A DNA stretch of 28,011 nucleotides from CAVIQK01 sp963644945 (GCA_963644945.1 CAVIQK010000012.1:1-28011), one strand, 5' to 3'. Shown: positions 9,544 through 18,043, numbered from the stretch's first letter. Notes: generated by a model not told the origin, from the letters alone. A program made the numbers and translations.

Positions 9544-10760
9544 AAAAGCAACTTATTCTTATCTTAACAATGATTTTGACTTTTCCGTTAATTTTACTCG
9601 GTTGTGTTCAAAAATACCAATTTGAAATGCCGGATGACGTTTATACTCTCCCCGTAGATGAAATCCCCGAAGAAAACAAAACCGTTGTCGATAAAAGCGA
9701 TTCACAATATTATGGCCACCCCGACACCGTAATGACCAAAGACGGCAGTATATATTGTTTTTATGTCAAAGGACACGGTAAAGGTGCCCTAAAAAAGAAA
9801 GTTTCCACCGACTTTGGTAAAACATGGTCCCAAGATTTAGAAACCCCGTCATCATGGGAAAATTCCAATGAAACCCCTACAATTTATCCTCTAGACTTTA
9901 CGGACGGCACACGTAAATATATTATGATTACGGGCGTCCCCGGTTGGGGCAAAGACGGAGGAGGATTTGCTACCTCTATATCTAATGACGAATGCAAAAC
10001 GTTCACTGAATTCACCTATTTTTACGACAAATATATAGGTGACGAAGACACTCTTGGAGACTATCACAAAGCCATTGTTGCCATGGCGAGCCTTACAAGA
10101 CTTAAAGATCAAGACGGCAATTACATTGACAAATGGATGGGAGTCTATCACAATTACGACTTCGTCAACTACAAAACCTATCTAACATTTGACGAAAACG
10201 GCACCGAACAATGGTCTAAACCTACACCGTATCTTTCGGAATATAGAGAAATAGAAAAAACTTACAACCTTTGTGAAATCGAAATGTTAAGAAGCCCGGA
10301 CGGCAAAGAACTCATGCTTCTTGCTCGAGCCAATGCCCACAAATCTTATAGTTTTGGAGCGATTTCGACCGATGAAGGCGAAACTTGGTCAGAGCCAAAA
10401 CAACTTTTCCCTGAGGTAACAGGAGAGCGCCACAAGGCAGAATATGATGCAAAAACCGGTAAACTTCTAGTCTCGTTTAGAGGTATGTATCTTGAAGGTT
10501 CCAAGATGAAACCTAGCGGTTGGATCGGTTGGATTGGCGAATATAGCGACCTTAGAGCATTCTTAGACGATGATCCCACCAATGACATTGCAAAGGGCAA
10601 AAACGTCATTTTTAGCCACGAATACAACCCGAACGATGTCGGCGGTTATGCAGGCATTGTATCGGACGGCAAGGGCAATTTCAATATAGTAGGTTACGGC
10701 AATTTTGATATTGATTCAAAAAATCCCTACATTTTATCGGTAAATTACTCCGTCGAGTAA
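9540..10760 (+). CDS. Lipoprotein with sialidase-like Asp-box repeats
   Basis: Predicted surface lipoprotein. The N-terminus MKKQLILILTMILTF runs into a lipobox ILLGC with Cys22 as the lipidation site. The body has three Asp-box motifs typical of sialidase/BNR propellers: STDFGKTW (about 89-96), a degenerate SNDECKTF (about 146-155) and STDEGETW (about 275-283). This suggests a six-bladed beta-propeller related to GH33 or similar exo-glycosidases. I cannot identify the full arginine triad, so a carbohydrate-binding or non-sialidase role is possible. I used the ATG at 9540, which overlaps the ligA stop and follows TTGGAGG (9527-9533). An in-frame upstream start at 9507 would spoil the lipoprotein signal. 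It is the last gene before a strong terminator. Confidence 0.82.
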   Translation: MKKQLILILTMILTFPLILLGCVQKYQFEMPDDVYTLPVDEIPEENKTVVDKSDSQYYGHPDTVMTKDGSIYCFYVKGHGKGALKKKVSTDFGKTWSQDLETPSSWENSNETPTIYPLDFTDGTRKYIMITGVPGWGKDGGGFATSISNDECKTFTEFTYFYDKYIGDEDTLGDYHKAIVAMASLTRLKDQDGNYIDKWMGVYHNYDFVNYKTYLTFDENGTEQWSKPTPYLSEYREIEKTYNLCEIEMLRSPDGKELMLLARANAHKSYSFGAISTDEGETWSEPKQLFPEVTGERHKAEYDAKTGKLLVSFRGMYLEGSKMKPSGWIGWIGEYSDLRAFLDDDPTNDIAKGKNVIFSHEYNPNDVGGYAGIVSDGKGNFNIVGYGNFDIDSKNPYILSVNYSVE

Positions 10761-10843
10761 AACGATGTAAATATCGCTAAAATTCTAAAACCACTCGGTT
10801 TTTCCTTGTGATTTTGGCGAATTTGTAACCGAATATGATTTTT

Positions 10844-10873
10844 AAATGCGAAAATATTTTTTCGCATTTTTTT
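10844..10873 (+). terminator. Rho-independent terminator of the first operon
   Basis: A perfect 11-bp stem (10844-10854 with 10859-10869) with a TATT loop is followed by a T-run to 10873. A second, smaller hairpin (AAAACC/GGTTTT, 10787-10802) lies upstream. Both follow the lipoprotein gene and separate the housekeeping operon from the export island. Confidence 0.87.
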
Positions 10874-11078
10874 GTGCCATATTTTGAAATTTTACACATT
10901 GAATTGACTTTACATCTGTGAGGTTTTATTGCCGTATGCACGCTAAAAATCTAAGAATTTAAGATAAATTAAAGTAAAAATTTCAATTTTCTATATGAAA
11001 ACTTTGAAAAAATTATATAAATTGTGTGAAATTTTATTCCTCATATATGAAATTTTTGTTAAAGATATACTTTGAACT
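10874..11078. other. AT-rich intergenic region upstream of the export island
   Basis: No gene is apparent. The whole gap between the lipoprotein stop and the next start is 392 bases. It holds the terminator, then a very AT-rich stretch with TGTGAAA-like boxes (TATATGAAAA at 10992-11001, TGTGTGAAAT at 11023-11032), then the promoter. A second TTGACT (10904-10909) has no good -10 partner. Confidence 0.5.
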
Positions 11079-11106
11079 TTGACAAGTTAATAATAAATAT
11101 TATATT
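11079..11106 (+). promoter_or_regulatory. Promoter of the three-gene secreted-protein operon
   Basis: TTGACA (11079-11084) and TATATT (11101-11106) are 16 bases apart. Transcription would start near 11113, leaving a leader of about 40 bases that ends in a strong AAGGAG site (11140-11145) seven bases before the ATG. Confidence 0.62.
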
Positions 11107-11152
11107 TAAGGCGTGTGCGAAAGTGCATGTGAAAAAAAGAAGGAGCAAAGCA

Positions 11153-12055
11153 ATGAAGACGAAACAATATCTCTTGACAATGTCATCGATCATTTTGATT
11201 ATGATTTTGCTAGGCGTCTCTTTTGCTTGGTACACGTCTAATACCAATGTTGGCTCCGAAGCTACCACGATTTATTCGGCAACGACCGAAGGTTCCACAC
11301 TTTCTTTTGTCTTTGATAGCGATGACTATTCCGCTGGCAAACTTTATTATTCCGACCTAAAACACCTAACAGATCCGTATGGCAGAGATAAATATCAAGG
11401 TCAAACCGGAGCCAACGATGCAGGAGTTATTACCCTTACGGACGGGAAAATAACCGACAACGATTATGCATACACGCTTTACTATCAAGTCAAACTTCAA
11501 AACACCGCTACGACAGCAAAAACAGTCAATTTCTCAATCAACAATATTGAGATTTTCAAGTCGACTTCCAATTCGTCGGCAAACAAAAAACTTTATCTCA
11601 ATCTCAACGGCTCCGATGCCTATGTTGAAGATGCAAATCTGTCCCAATATGTTATTTTGACATCGTCGGTAAGAGATACCAAAGGTACTGCCGATGACGA
11701 AACCGACGATACGACATACACTAGAAAAGGCTCTTATGTTTATGATCAAAACGGTGCTTTAGTTGGTCATGTCGGAGAAAAAGTGGAAGGAGATAAAGGT
11801 CAATTCCAAATCTCTTGGGCAAAACTTAACGATGACGGTACATACATAAGCGGCACACAATCTACCGAGATTTCGTCTAAAGATGCAATAGAAATAGCAG
11901 GAGCGTCCAACGACGGTCAAATTGGTACTGCTACACTAATTATAGCAATCAAATATTTCAACGGCGAATCTAAATTCGCATATAGCGACATTTCCTATAT
12001 GGGCGCATGGTTTAACTTTGAAATCAGTGTATCGGAGGTTGAAACCAACTCATGA
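11153..12055 (+). CDS. SipW-type secreted protein (TasA/camelysin-like)
   Basis: Exported protein of 300 residues whose family I do not recognise beyond its N-terminus. A hydrophobic signal (residues 8-24) ends in VSFAWYTSN, the kind of junction found in substrates of SipW-type signal peptidases such as TasA and camelysin. The mature part is beta-rich, rich in Ser, Thr, Asn and Asp, has no cysteine, no LPxTG motif and no second membrane helix, and includes YTLYYQVKLQNTATTAKTVN, resembling the beta-sandwich of that group. The true start is ATG 11153, which has AAGGAG seven bases upstream; the longer open frame from 11072 would cover the promoter. It is first in an operon with the next two genes. 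Possible role: fibre or matrix subunit (inferred). Confidence 0.72.
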   Translation: MKTKQYLLTMSSIILIMILLGVSFAWYTSNTNVGSEATTIYSATTEGSTLSFVFDSDDYSAGKLYYSDLKHLTDPYGRDKYQGQTGANDAGVITLTDGKITDNDYAYTLYYQVKLQNTATTAKTVNFSINNIEIFKSTSNSSANKKLYLNLNGSDAYVEDANLSQYVILTSSVRDTKGTADDETDDTTYTRKGSYVYDQNGALVGHVGEKVEGDKGQFQISWAKLNDDGTYISGTQSTEISSKDAIEIAGASNDGQIGTATLIIAIKYFNGESKFAYSDISYMGAWFNFEISVSEVETNS

Positions 12056-12792
12056 AGAAGCAGTCGATATACGTTTTCTCAATAGTAGCCGTTCTTTTGG
12101 TAGTCGTGTCCGTCATAACTGCCGTTTATTTAATGCCCAATGTTTCTCATGCTTTCTGGGATGATGCAAGCGGTACGGGCGAAAGACAAATTACAGGTGG
12201 CAACCTAAATGTCGTTGCTCCTCCGTCCGGCACATCAGGGACCGAAGTAGGTGCAACTGAAAAAGGTATTTATTATAATCCTACACTTAAATATTATACA
12301 TATAAACTTTATTCGTCTTCGAGCGACACCGCAGGCACAGCCCTTACGGATATGGAATATACGGACCAAGGTATTGTATTGACATATTCCGGTACAATAG
12401 GCGATGATGCGTATATCGAAATCACAGGATATAAAGGCAACCTTCCTACACTCTATATTCCGTCCTCCGTCAAAGTAGGATCGGTTGACGTAAAGGTTAC
12501 CAAAATATCCGGTATAACCTCGACTACGGCATCGAGAGTAATCAATTCTATCGAGATACCTAGTTCGGTTACAGAAATATCCAGAGGTTGTTTCTCAGGA
12601 TTCAATCTCAAATCTCTAGCCTTTACGGGTACACGCACACAAAACCTTAATATAGGCGCACGTGCGTTCGCGCGTAGTGTAAAATCAGGCACCACGACTG
12701 TCACCGTAGCAGGAGAATCAAAATCTAAAGATGAATTTACGGCTTTGGATAAATATAGCCTTGGCGCAAACGCCTTTCAAGGTTGGAGTTAA
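12052..12792 (+). CDS. SipW-type secreted protein with BspA-like leucine-rich segment
   Basis: 246 residues. The membrane segment (about 7-28) is followed by HAFWDDASGTGERQITGGNLNV, which matches the TasA-type pattern of an aromatic residue, an acidic pair and a later xAGxL element. A linker rich in Gly, Ser and Thr follows. From about 140 the protein has LRR_5/BspA-type repeats (LYIPSSV, IEIPSSVTEISRGCFSG, LKSLAFTG, IGARAFA, LGANAFQG), known from surface proteins that bind host or bacterial ligands. Only about three repeats are present and the protein ends inside a repeat-like motif, so it may be a capped mini-adhesin. It overlaps the previous gene by ATGA; GGAGG lies 13 bases upstream, so coupling is likely. 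Confidence 0.7.
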   Translation: MKKQSIYVFSIVAVLLVVVSVITAVYLMPNVSHAFWDDASGTGERQITGGNLNVVAPPSGTSGTEVGATEKGIYYNPTLKYYTYKLYSSSSDTAGTALTDMEYTDQGIVLTYSGTIGDDAYIEITGYKGNLPTLYIPSSVKVGSVDVKVTKISGITSTTASRVINSIEIPSSVTEISRGCFSGFNLKSLAFTGTRTQNLNIGARAFARSVKSGTTTVTVAGESKSKDEFTALDKYSLGANAFQGWS

Positions 12793-12794
12793 TC

Positions 12795-13505
12795 ATGCAT
12801 ACGAAGAATAAAAGACTTACAATATTTTTAATCACCGCCTTGGTTTTTGTTTTGATGCTATCCGTCGTTTCTTATGCATGGTACACATTGTCCGACGATC
12901 ACAACGGCAATATTTCCCAACAGGCTTACGATTCTTACGTGTTCAATTTGACTGATGTTATAGTTTCTCCGGAACTTCAAGTTACCCAAACTCTCAACAA
13001 TAAGCAAGCTTCCGGTGAAACGGCACTTATATATTCGGGTTCAACTCCGACATCATACAATTCAGCAACCGACAAAATTGCTTATGTTTTAGCTAGAGTC
13101 AATTACAATGCCGGCAACATAACCGCCTCAAAAGAAATGAAACTAATCGTAACCGACGTAGAAGTAGGAGACGGAGCGAGTGGCACAGTGTCGGATAACC
13201 TCAAAAACAGAATAAAATCCGATTTGATTTTGCAATTTATCAATACTCCCGATGAAAATTCCGAAGGCAAAATCAACTATATATCATCGACAAACACCGA
13301 TACTAAATTCCCCCTAATCGGCAGTTGGAAGACCTTTGCTACCGAAGAATCGTCCTGTCCCTCCACTATAATTACATTGGAAAATGCAGGCGAAAATTCT
13401 TGTTATCTTGCAGTCGCTTTCAATTTGACCGATGACACTTTCGATCCCGAATATATCGGCAAAGTCTTGTCGTTCACGGTAAAAGCAGTAGCAGTAGATG
13501 CATAA
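12795..13505 (+). CDS. SipW-type secreted protein, third in operon
   Basis: 236-residue exported protein of unknown function. The signal (about 8-26) ends in VVSYAWYTLSDD, closely like the VSFAWYT of the first operon gene. The mature part is beta-rich, with an acidic Ser/Thr/Asn composition and a C-terminus FTVKAVAVDA, similar in style to its neighbours. There is no sorting motif or second membrane segment. Start ATG 12795 has GGAG at 12785-12788, six bases upstream; the in-frame TTG at 12783 would precede this site. It begins two bases after the preceding stop. The three adjacent, related but non-identical proteins suggest major and minor subunits of one surface structure (inferred). Confidence 0.68.
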   Translation: MHTKNKRLTIFLITALVFVLMLSVVSYAWYTLSDDHNGNISQQAYDSYVFNLTDVIVSPELQVTQTLNNKQASGETALIYSGSTPTSYNSATDKIAYVLARVNYNAGNITASKEMKLIVTDVEVGDGASGTVSDNLKNRIKSDLILQFINTPDENSEGKINYISSTNTDTKFPLIGSWKTFATEESSCPSTIITLENAGENSCYLAVAFNLTDDTFDPEYIGKVLSFTVKAVAVDA

Positions 13506-13515
13506 ATAAAACTTG

Positions 13516-13547
13516 AAGTAAAATCATAGTAAAATTTTGCTTTTATT
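13516..13547 (+). terminator. Weak terminator-like hairpin after the secreted-protein operon
   Basis: AAGTAAAAT (13516-13524) can pair with ATTTTGCTT (13534-13542) with one G-T wobble and a nine-base loop, followed by TTATT. The stem is AT-rich, so termination would be partial at best. Confidence 0.33.
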
Positions 13548-13556
13548 AGACATTGA

Positions 13557-13577
13557 TTTGTGAAAACTTTGTGAAAA
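13557..13577 (+). promoter_or_regulatory. Tandem TTTGTGAAAA boxes, 11-bp period
   Basis: Two identical decamers TTTGTGAAAA (13557-13566 and 13568-13577) are placed exactly one helical turn apart, 47 bases before the -35 of the next gene. The same arrangement occurs at 19059-19079. This looks like a direct-repeat site for an activator or other DNA-binding protein; the protein is unknown. Confidence 0.45.
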
Positions 13578-13623
13578 TAAAAGTAAAAACCTTACCAAAA
13601 TTAAAAATAAAAAGTCTTTGGTA

Positions 13624-13652
13624 TTGCATAAATATTTATTATAAATTATAAT
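13624..13652 (+). promoter_or_regulatory. Promoter of the EAL-like gene
   Basis: TTGCAT (13624-13629) and a perfect TATAAT (13647-13652) are 17 bases apart. Transcription would start near 13659, about 40 bases before the start codon. Confidence 0.75.
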
Positions 13653-13699
13653 AAGCAAGAAATGGGCGCATATACGCAAAAAACAAGGGAGCATATAGC

Positions 13700-15256
13700 A
13701 TGCCGGAAAAAGATTACAAAATATTAACCAACACCGACGATTCTCCGATCGCACTCACATTTCGTCCCGTAAAAGATGTGGTAACGGACAAGATAGTATA
13801 TCTTGACTCGTTTTTGATGTGCAATGACGAAGAACTCGGCTTGATGGCTCCCGGCGGATACTTCTTTGCGGCGGAAAACAGCGAAAGAATCGAAACGCTC
13901 AACTTTATCGCAATCGACCTTATAGCGGAAGCGCTCGACAGAGCCAAGATAGATTTTGATTTAGAACCCGACTTTTCAATTTTGCTCTCATCGAGATTTT
14001 TGACAGACGATCAAAAATTTTCCGAACTTTATGCAAAACTCGAAAGTATGGAACTTCCCGCCAAAAGAATTATTTTGATGTTCTCGGCTGTCACCCTTCT
14101 AAGAGTAGGAAAAGTAGCCGATACATATCTAAAACTTCTACGCAAAAAAGGTTTCAAAATAGCCGTCACCGATTTCACAATAGATACTGCAGAATTTACA
14201 CTTCTATGTGATTTCCATTTTGACTATTTGCGTATAGACTCCGATTTTGTTGAGGATGCTTGCCTTTATGCGAAGAAAGATTCCGCAATGGCAATGCTCC
14301 GTATTTATGCGCAAAAAGAGGGCATAACATTGGTAGCCAACGGTGTTGATCACCCCGACAAAATAGCCCAAATCAAAAGAGTCGGCATCTACCAAATGTC
14401 AGGAGCCGCAATAGCAAGAGGTTGTTCCGACATAGGTCTTATTTATGATAAAAAAATAGTTGATCGTGATGCCTATTTTGAGTCGATAGAAAAGAGTGAA
14501 AAGGGCATTGTCGAAGACTATCAAAAAAGAGATTCAAGTCTGGAAATAGGCGGAGAATATGCCGACGATTACAAGAGAACCACAGACTACGACGACTACA
14601 ACAGAAAGTATAAAGAAAGAGCAATAGACACCCCTTATGACGATAGAGACACGGTTAGTTTAACCAAGTCATTCACGGCAAGACTTATTCAATCTACCCC
14701 CAAAGTCGGCGTATATTACAATGCCATAAAAAATGCCGTTCACTCATATCGCAACATCGGTTCTATGGTCGGTTGGAATTTTGAACTTATTTCAAAACAA
14801 AACGAAGACTATATGCGTATAGCAATAGCCGATAAAGATTCCTTGGTAGTCTATTATGCATTGCCGATAGACGAATATAAAAACGAAGGCGACGAAGATT
14901 TGACGGGTGACGAACTTTACGGCACCACCCCTCTCAAAGTGACAATTACCGATCGAGACGATCTTGTAAGAGCCTTAAAACTTGCAGTTTATTTGATGGA
15001 ATCTAAAGGCGCCACTTATTACGAAACCCAAAACGTTGACTATCGTTTACCTTATGAAACGACCGAGCAACTAATAAAAAGAGGACTTATCAAGGAGATT
15101 CATTCTTCTCCTGTAAGACGCACGACTTCATCCAAACAAGAGCCGTCCGGCGTCGAAAAAGTCGTCAACGAAATCAAAGATAAATTTATGAAAAATGCCC
15201 CCGAAACTCAAAAATCGAGCGATGGAACGGAATTTTTCATTTATATGAAAAAATAA
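13700..15256 (+). CDS. Degenerate EAL-domain protein with extra C-terminal domain
   Basis: Residues about 15-265 follow the EAL (c-di-GMP phosphodiesterase) fold order, but the catalytic signature is gone. There is no E-x-L motif, the lExTE element reads LMFSA, DDFG reads TDFT, xKID reads LRID (FDYLRIDSDF), and AEGVE reads ANGVD. It is therefore probably an inactive c-di-GMP-binding or scaffold protein. A charged linker (about 270-315) leads to a C-terminal domain with FTARLIQST...YYNAIKN...SY, which resembles a module I associate with other Firmicutes proteins but cannot name. There is no membrane helix, so it is cytoplasmic. AGGGAG sits eight bases before the ATG. It is followed after 21 bases by a SipW-type substrate gene, suggesting control of the surface system. 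Confidence 0.65.
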   Translation: MPEKDYKILTNTDDSPIALTFRPVKDVVTDKIVYLDSFLMCNDEELGLMAPGGYFFAAENSERIETLNFIAIDLIAEALDRAKIDFDLEPDFSILLSSRFLTDDQKFSELYAKLESMELPAKRIILMFSAVTLLRVGKVADTYLKLLRKKGFKIAVTDFTIDTAEFTLLCDFHFDYLRIDSDFVEDACLYAKKDSAMAMLRIYAQKEGITLVANGVDHPDKIAQIKRVGIYQMSGAAIARGCSDIGLIYDKKIVDRDAYFESIEKSEKGIVEDYQKRDSSLEIGGEYADDYKRTTDYDDYNRKYKERAIDTPYDDRDTVSLTKSFTARLIQSTPKVGVYYNAIKNAVHSYRNIGSMVGWNFELISKQNEDYMRIAIADKDSLVVYYALPIDEYKNEGDEDLTGDELYGTTPLKVTITDRDDLVRALKLAVYLMESKGATYYETQNVDYRLPYETTEQLIKRGLIKEIHSSPVRRTTSSKQEPSGVEKVVNEIKDKFMKNAPETQKSSDGTEFFIYMKK

Positions 15257-15277
15257 AAACACGGATAGGTAAAGAGT

Positions 15278-16228
15278 ATGAAAGTATCTAATAGTACGGT
15301 CAGATTATCTACGCTAATCGGAGTCATAGTGCTAATTTTAGCCCTATCGACAGCAACCTTTGCATGGTTCACAACCTCTGCATCCATCACAGCAGGTGTC
15401 GGATCCTTTACGGCATCTACCGAAGGAGACGGAGATCTCGAACTTTATTGGGGAAATTCTAATGTTAAAGTTTCGTTAGAAACCGATACAGAAAACAATT
15501 TCAAAGAAGCTGTTGACATGATGCCGATGATTCCATCTTACACAGATAATCCTACGACGGTTGCCAATGCGACAACTTCCAATACCCCTGCAACATACGA
15601 TCAATTTATTGATAAGTTCTTGACTTCTACGGTCACCACAACCACTACAACTTTGACGACGGGAGAAGGTGAAGTTACCACCACGAAAAGTGTGTTCACA
15701 AGACAAGGAATAAAAGGTACCCCCTTCACGATTCAAAATGCCGATAATCCCGCATACAACTATATGACCGTAAAGAGTAGAGGCGTTGACAAGACTGCAA
15801 CAGTCGGTCTCGGTATCCAATTTACTGCTCCGCAAGAGAGTGACAACCACAAAAAATTGAGAGTAGCGGTATTCCAAAACAGCACAATTAATGGAACCAA
15901 AGCATTCTATTATCTAGGTACAATCGGCACTCCTTTGTCGGCAGACGATGTCAACTACACCTATATTGCTCACGGCGATATTATAAAAGGTCAAGAAACA
16001 TCCTCGGTTGTCTATAAGACCGGCGATCATGTTTGGCAAACCGTAAGGACCGAAATCACCATTACCCCTCAAGATGCAGACTTTACACAAAATGCCAACA
16101 ATGCCGAAAAATGGGATATGGCAGTAGAACTTAAATTTGTTGTGTGGTATGACGGCGAAATGTTAAAAGATGGCACCAACGGTGGTGCAGGCGAAGAAGC
16201 CAACATCAATATTCAATTCAGTCTATAA
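15278..16228 (+). CDS. SipW-type secreted protein (TasA/camelysin-like)
   Basis: 316 residues. The signal segment (about 9-27) ends in STATFAWFTTSASITAG, a strong SipW-substrate junction, followed by the FTASTEGDGDLEL element that parallels the AGxLxL stretch of TasA-type proteins. The mature region is Thr-rich (a run of Thr near 115-125), beta-rich and cysteine-free. It ends in ELKFVVWYDGEML...ANINIQFSL, which closely resembles the end of the 18123 protein (FTIFVWFDGSDPEC...), so these two may share a fold. There is no sorting motif. It is the second gene of a unit with the EAL-like gene and is directly followed by a strong terminator. A structural role on the surface is inferred. Confidence 0.72.
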   Translation: MKVSNSTVRLSTLIGVIVLILALSTATFAWFTTSASITAGVGSFTASTEGDGDLELYWGNSNVKVSLETDTENNFKEAVDMMPMIPSYTDNPTTVANATTSNTPATYDQFIDKFLTSTVTTTTTTLTTGEGEVTTTKSVFTRQGIKGTPFTIQNADNPAYNYMTVKSRGVDKTATVGLGIQFTAPQESDNHKKLRVAVFQNSTINGTKAFYYLGTIGTPLSADDVNYTYIAHGDIIKGQETSSVVYKTGDHVWQTVRTEITITPQDADFTQNANNAEKWDMAVELKFVVWYDGEMLKDGTNGGAGEEANINIQFSL

Positions 16229-16242
16229 AACAAAATCATAAG

Positions 16243-16274
16243 AAAAAAAGAGGACGAGCAATCGTCCTTTTTTT
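16243..16274 (+). terminator. Rho-independent terminator after the 15278 gene
   Basis: AGGACGA (16251-16257), loop GCAA, and TCGTCCT (16262-16268) form a perfect stem. It is flanked by an A-run before and a T-run to 16274 after, so it could work in both directions and separate the convergent O-antigen-ligase-like gene. Confidence 0.88.
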
Positions 16275-16435
16275 ATAACAAAAACCTTGTTATTTACTTA
16301 CTTTTGGTAATACTCGGTTGAAATCTACACAAGGTCATATATGCACTTGTATTGCTTAAAAAACGAAAGTACTACGGCTTTTAGTTGTGAACAAATTTAT
16401 CCTTTTATGAGTATTTGGGAGTCAAAGTCCTCCCT

Positions 16436-16460
16436 AAAAAATTAGTGCTTTAGCGAAGCA
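16436..16460 (-). terminator. Possible terminator of the O-antigen-ligase-like gene
   Basis: Read on the minus strand, TGCTT/AAGCA form a short stem around CGCTA, followed shortly by six T. It lies just after the stop codon at 16472. The five-base stem is weak. A further GGGAG/CTCCC hairpin lies beyond it. The rest of the gap between the two convergent genes shows nothing else I can support. Confidence 0.35.
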
Positions 16461-16471
16461 TCCACGCCTCA

Positions 16472-17905
16472 TTATTTTGCATTGATTGCGTCAACGTCAA
16501 GATCTAGTTGAGGTAAAGGTTCCTCAATGTTTATAAGTTCTCTCATTGAAAAACCAAAAAGCAAGAGAAAGTAAGGATAAGTATAATGGAAAGTGTTTCC
16601 AAAAAATGCCGACACGCAGTAAGTAAATGATGCCGCCAAAGAAACAAGTCCTAAGGTTGACAATTTTTTACGTTTTGCAAGGGCATAAAAGAACGCATAA
16701 AGTATTGCCACGAGATATAAAACAAGCACGGGGATACCGACACCGGAGCCGATTTGCAAATATTCGTTGTGGGGCATGTCTGCAGGATATATTTCGGAAT
16801 AGTACACGTCGAGGCCTTTGCCAATAAAGGGATAATCTCTCATGACACCTAGAGCCGTAAGCCATAATTTCATTCTGCCTGATCCTGCACTAAGTCCTTC
16901 CTGCGAATGACTGCCCGACACGATAACGTCATTCATGTCATGACCAAAATCGACGTATTCGCTGACAATAGTTGAAAATTTTGTGAGTTCCGACACCGAA
17001 AATGCAGCGAGAGCCACTCCGAACATCAAGATGAGTTTAGGACTATATTTATGTCCCGTAAGGAAATAAGTCACCGTAATAAATAGTAGCCCCATCAAAA
17101 ATGCGATGTTAGAACCAAAACAGTGTGACACGAGTAGTGCAACAAGAATTATGGCAAGCGCTATCGAATATAAAATGCTATATGCTGTTTCCTTGGAATA
17201 TACAACTCCACAAGCAGCAAGAATAGCAGTGGTGGTTGCATAATATCCCCAGTGGTTGCTGTTGTTGAAAAAACTATGGACTACTTTTGCGCTAAGTAGG
17301 TCATTAGTTGCACCGATGTTTACGGCTTTCAATACAATAAGCACAAGGTTTGTGGTTACCGATACCCCGATCAGTGTGATAATGACAATTTTTCTCATTT
17401 TGGGGTTGGTTGTGAACAAAGCCGACAAGAAAAACAAAGTGTACATAAATACGGTAATTAGACCTTCTTTGTTATAATCGCATCCTATAATCGTCTTTTT
17501 GGTAGCTCCAAGTGCGAAAGTTGATATGGTAGTGTATATCAAAGCCAAAAAGAGAATGAACAAAGGAATCAAAGATTTTATATCGACTTTAATTTTATTT
17601 TGGACTAAATATTTTATACGAAAGAATATAGTTTCAGGGAGTAGCACAAGTAAAAATATGGATATCCCGCACAAAACATAATAGTTGACGTTCAAAAATG
17701 ATGCATACATCAAGGATTTATTAAAAGCCGTAATCAATACGAAAATCGAGTACGGTATGAGCGCTACGACAAAAGCAATAAGTCCGAGTGCTTGAATGTT
17801 GGAAAAAATATTTGCCGACTGTTCAAGAGAGAGTTTTTCATCCTGTTCAGGGCATTCCGATTGTTCGTCGTCATTGATTTTCTTTTTCAAAAATATGTCT
17901 TTCAT
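16472..17905 (-). CDS. O-antigen ligase / Wzy-like polytopic membrane protein
   Basis: 477 residues with about ten or more membrane helices and a long outside loop in the second half. That loop contains GSGRMKLWLTAL, YPFIGKGLDVYYSE and MPHNEYLQIGSGVGIPVL, the Arg and His-Asn signatures of the O-antigen ligase/polymerase (Wzy_C) family, which transfers or polymerises lipid-linked glycans outside the membrane. In a Gram-positive-type cell it would act on capsule or other surface polysaccharide, or glycosylate exported proteins. It is the only minus-strand gene in the window. I chose ATG 17905 over GTG 17923 because the promoter -10 (17914-17919) overlaps the region upstream of the ATG. The leader would then be almost absent. 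Confidence 0.8.
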   Translation of the reverse strand: MKDIFLKKKINDDEQSECPEQDEKLSLEQSANIFSNIQALGLIAFVVALIPYSIFVLITAFNKSLMYASFLNVNYYVLCGISIFLLVLLPETIFFRIKYLVQNKIKVDIKSLIPLFILFLALIYTTISTFALGATKKTIIGCDYNKEGLITVFMYTLFFLSALFTTNPKMRKIVIITLIGVSVTTNLVLIVLKAVNIGATNDLLSAKVVHSFFNNSNHWGYYATTTAILAACGVVYSKETAYSILYSIALAIILVALLVSHCFGSNIAFLMGLLFITVTYFLTGHKYSPKLILMFGVALAAFSVSELTKFSTIVSEYVDFGHDMNDVIVSGSHSQEGLSAGSGRMKLWLTALGVMRDYPFIGKGLDVYYSEIYPADMPHNEYLQIGSGVGIPVLVLYLVAILYAFFYALAKRKKLSTLGLVSLAASFTYCVSAFFGNTFHYTYPYFLLLFGFSMRELINIEEPLPQLDLDVDAINAK

Positions 17906-17913
17906 AATAAAAA

Positions 17914-17942
17914 AGTCTACCACTCGTAGAAAATAAAGTCAA
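17914..17942 (-). promoter_or_regulatory. Promoter of the O-antigen-ligase-like gene
   Basis: On the minus strand TTGACT (17942-17937) and TAGACT (17919-17914) are 17 bases apart. The expected transcription start, near 17907, is only a couple of bases before ATG 17905, implying a leaderless or near-leaderless message. No ribosome binding site is visible for this ATG. Confidence 0.5.
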
Positions 17943-18043
17943 TATTTGACAATGATAAAAACTTGTGTGAAAAACATCTAAAAACTAGAAAAAAGTTAAA
18001 AATAAAAGTGAAAAAAATATCAAATTAAAAATCAATTTATGTA

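Noticed and set aside
11072..11152. Longer N-terminus for the first secreted protein
   Set aside because: The extension would cover the promoter and lacks a ribosome site; ATG 11153 has AAGGAG and gives a proper signal peptide.
16275..16435. Possible small RNA gene between the convergent genes
   Set aside because: Only short, weak inverted repeats are visible, with no promoter I can support.
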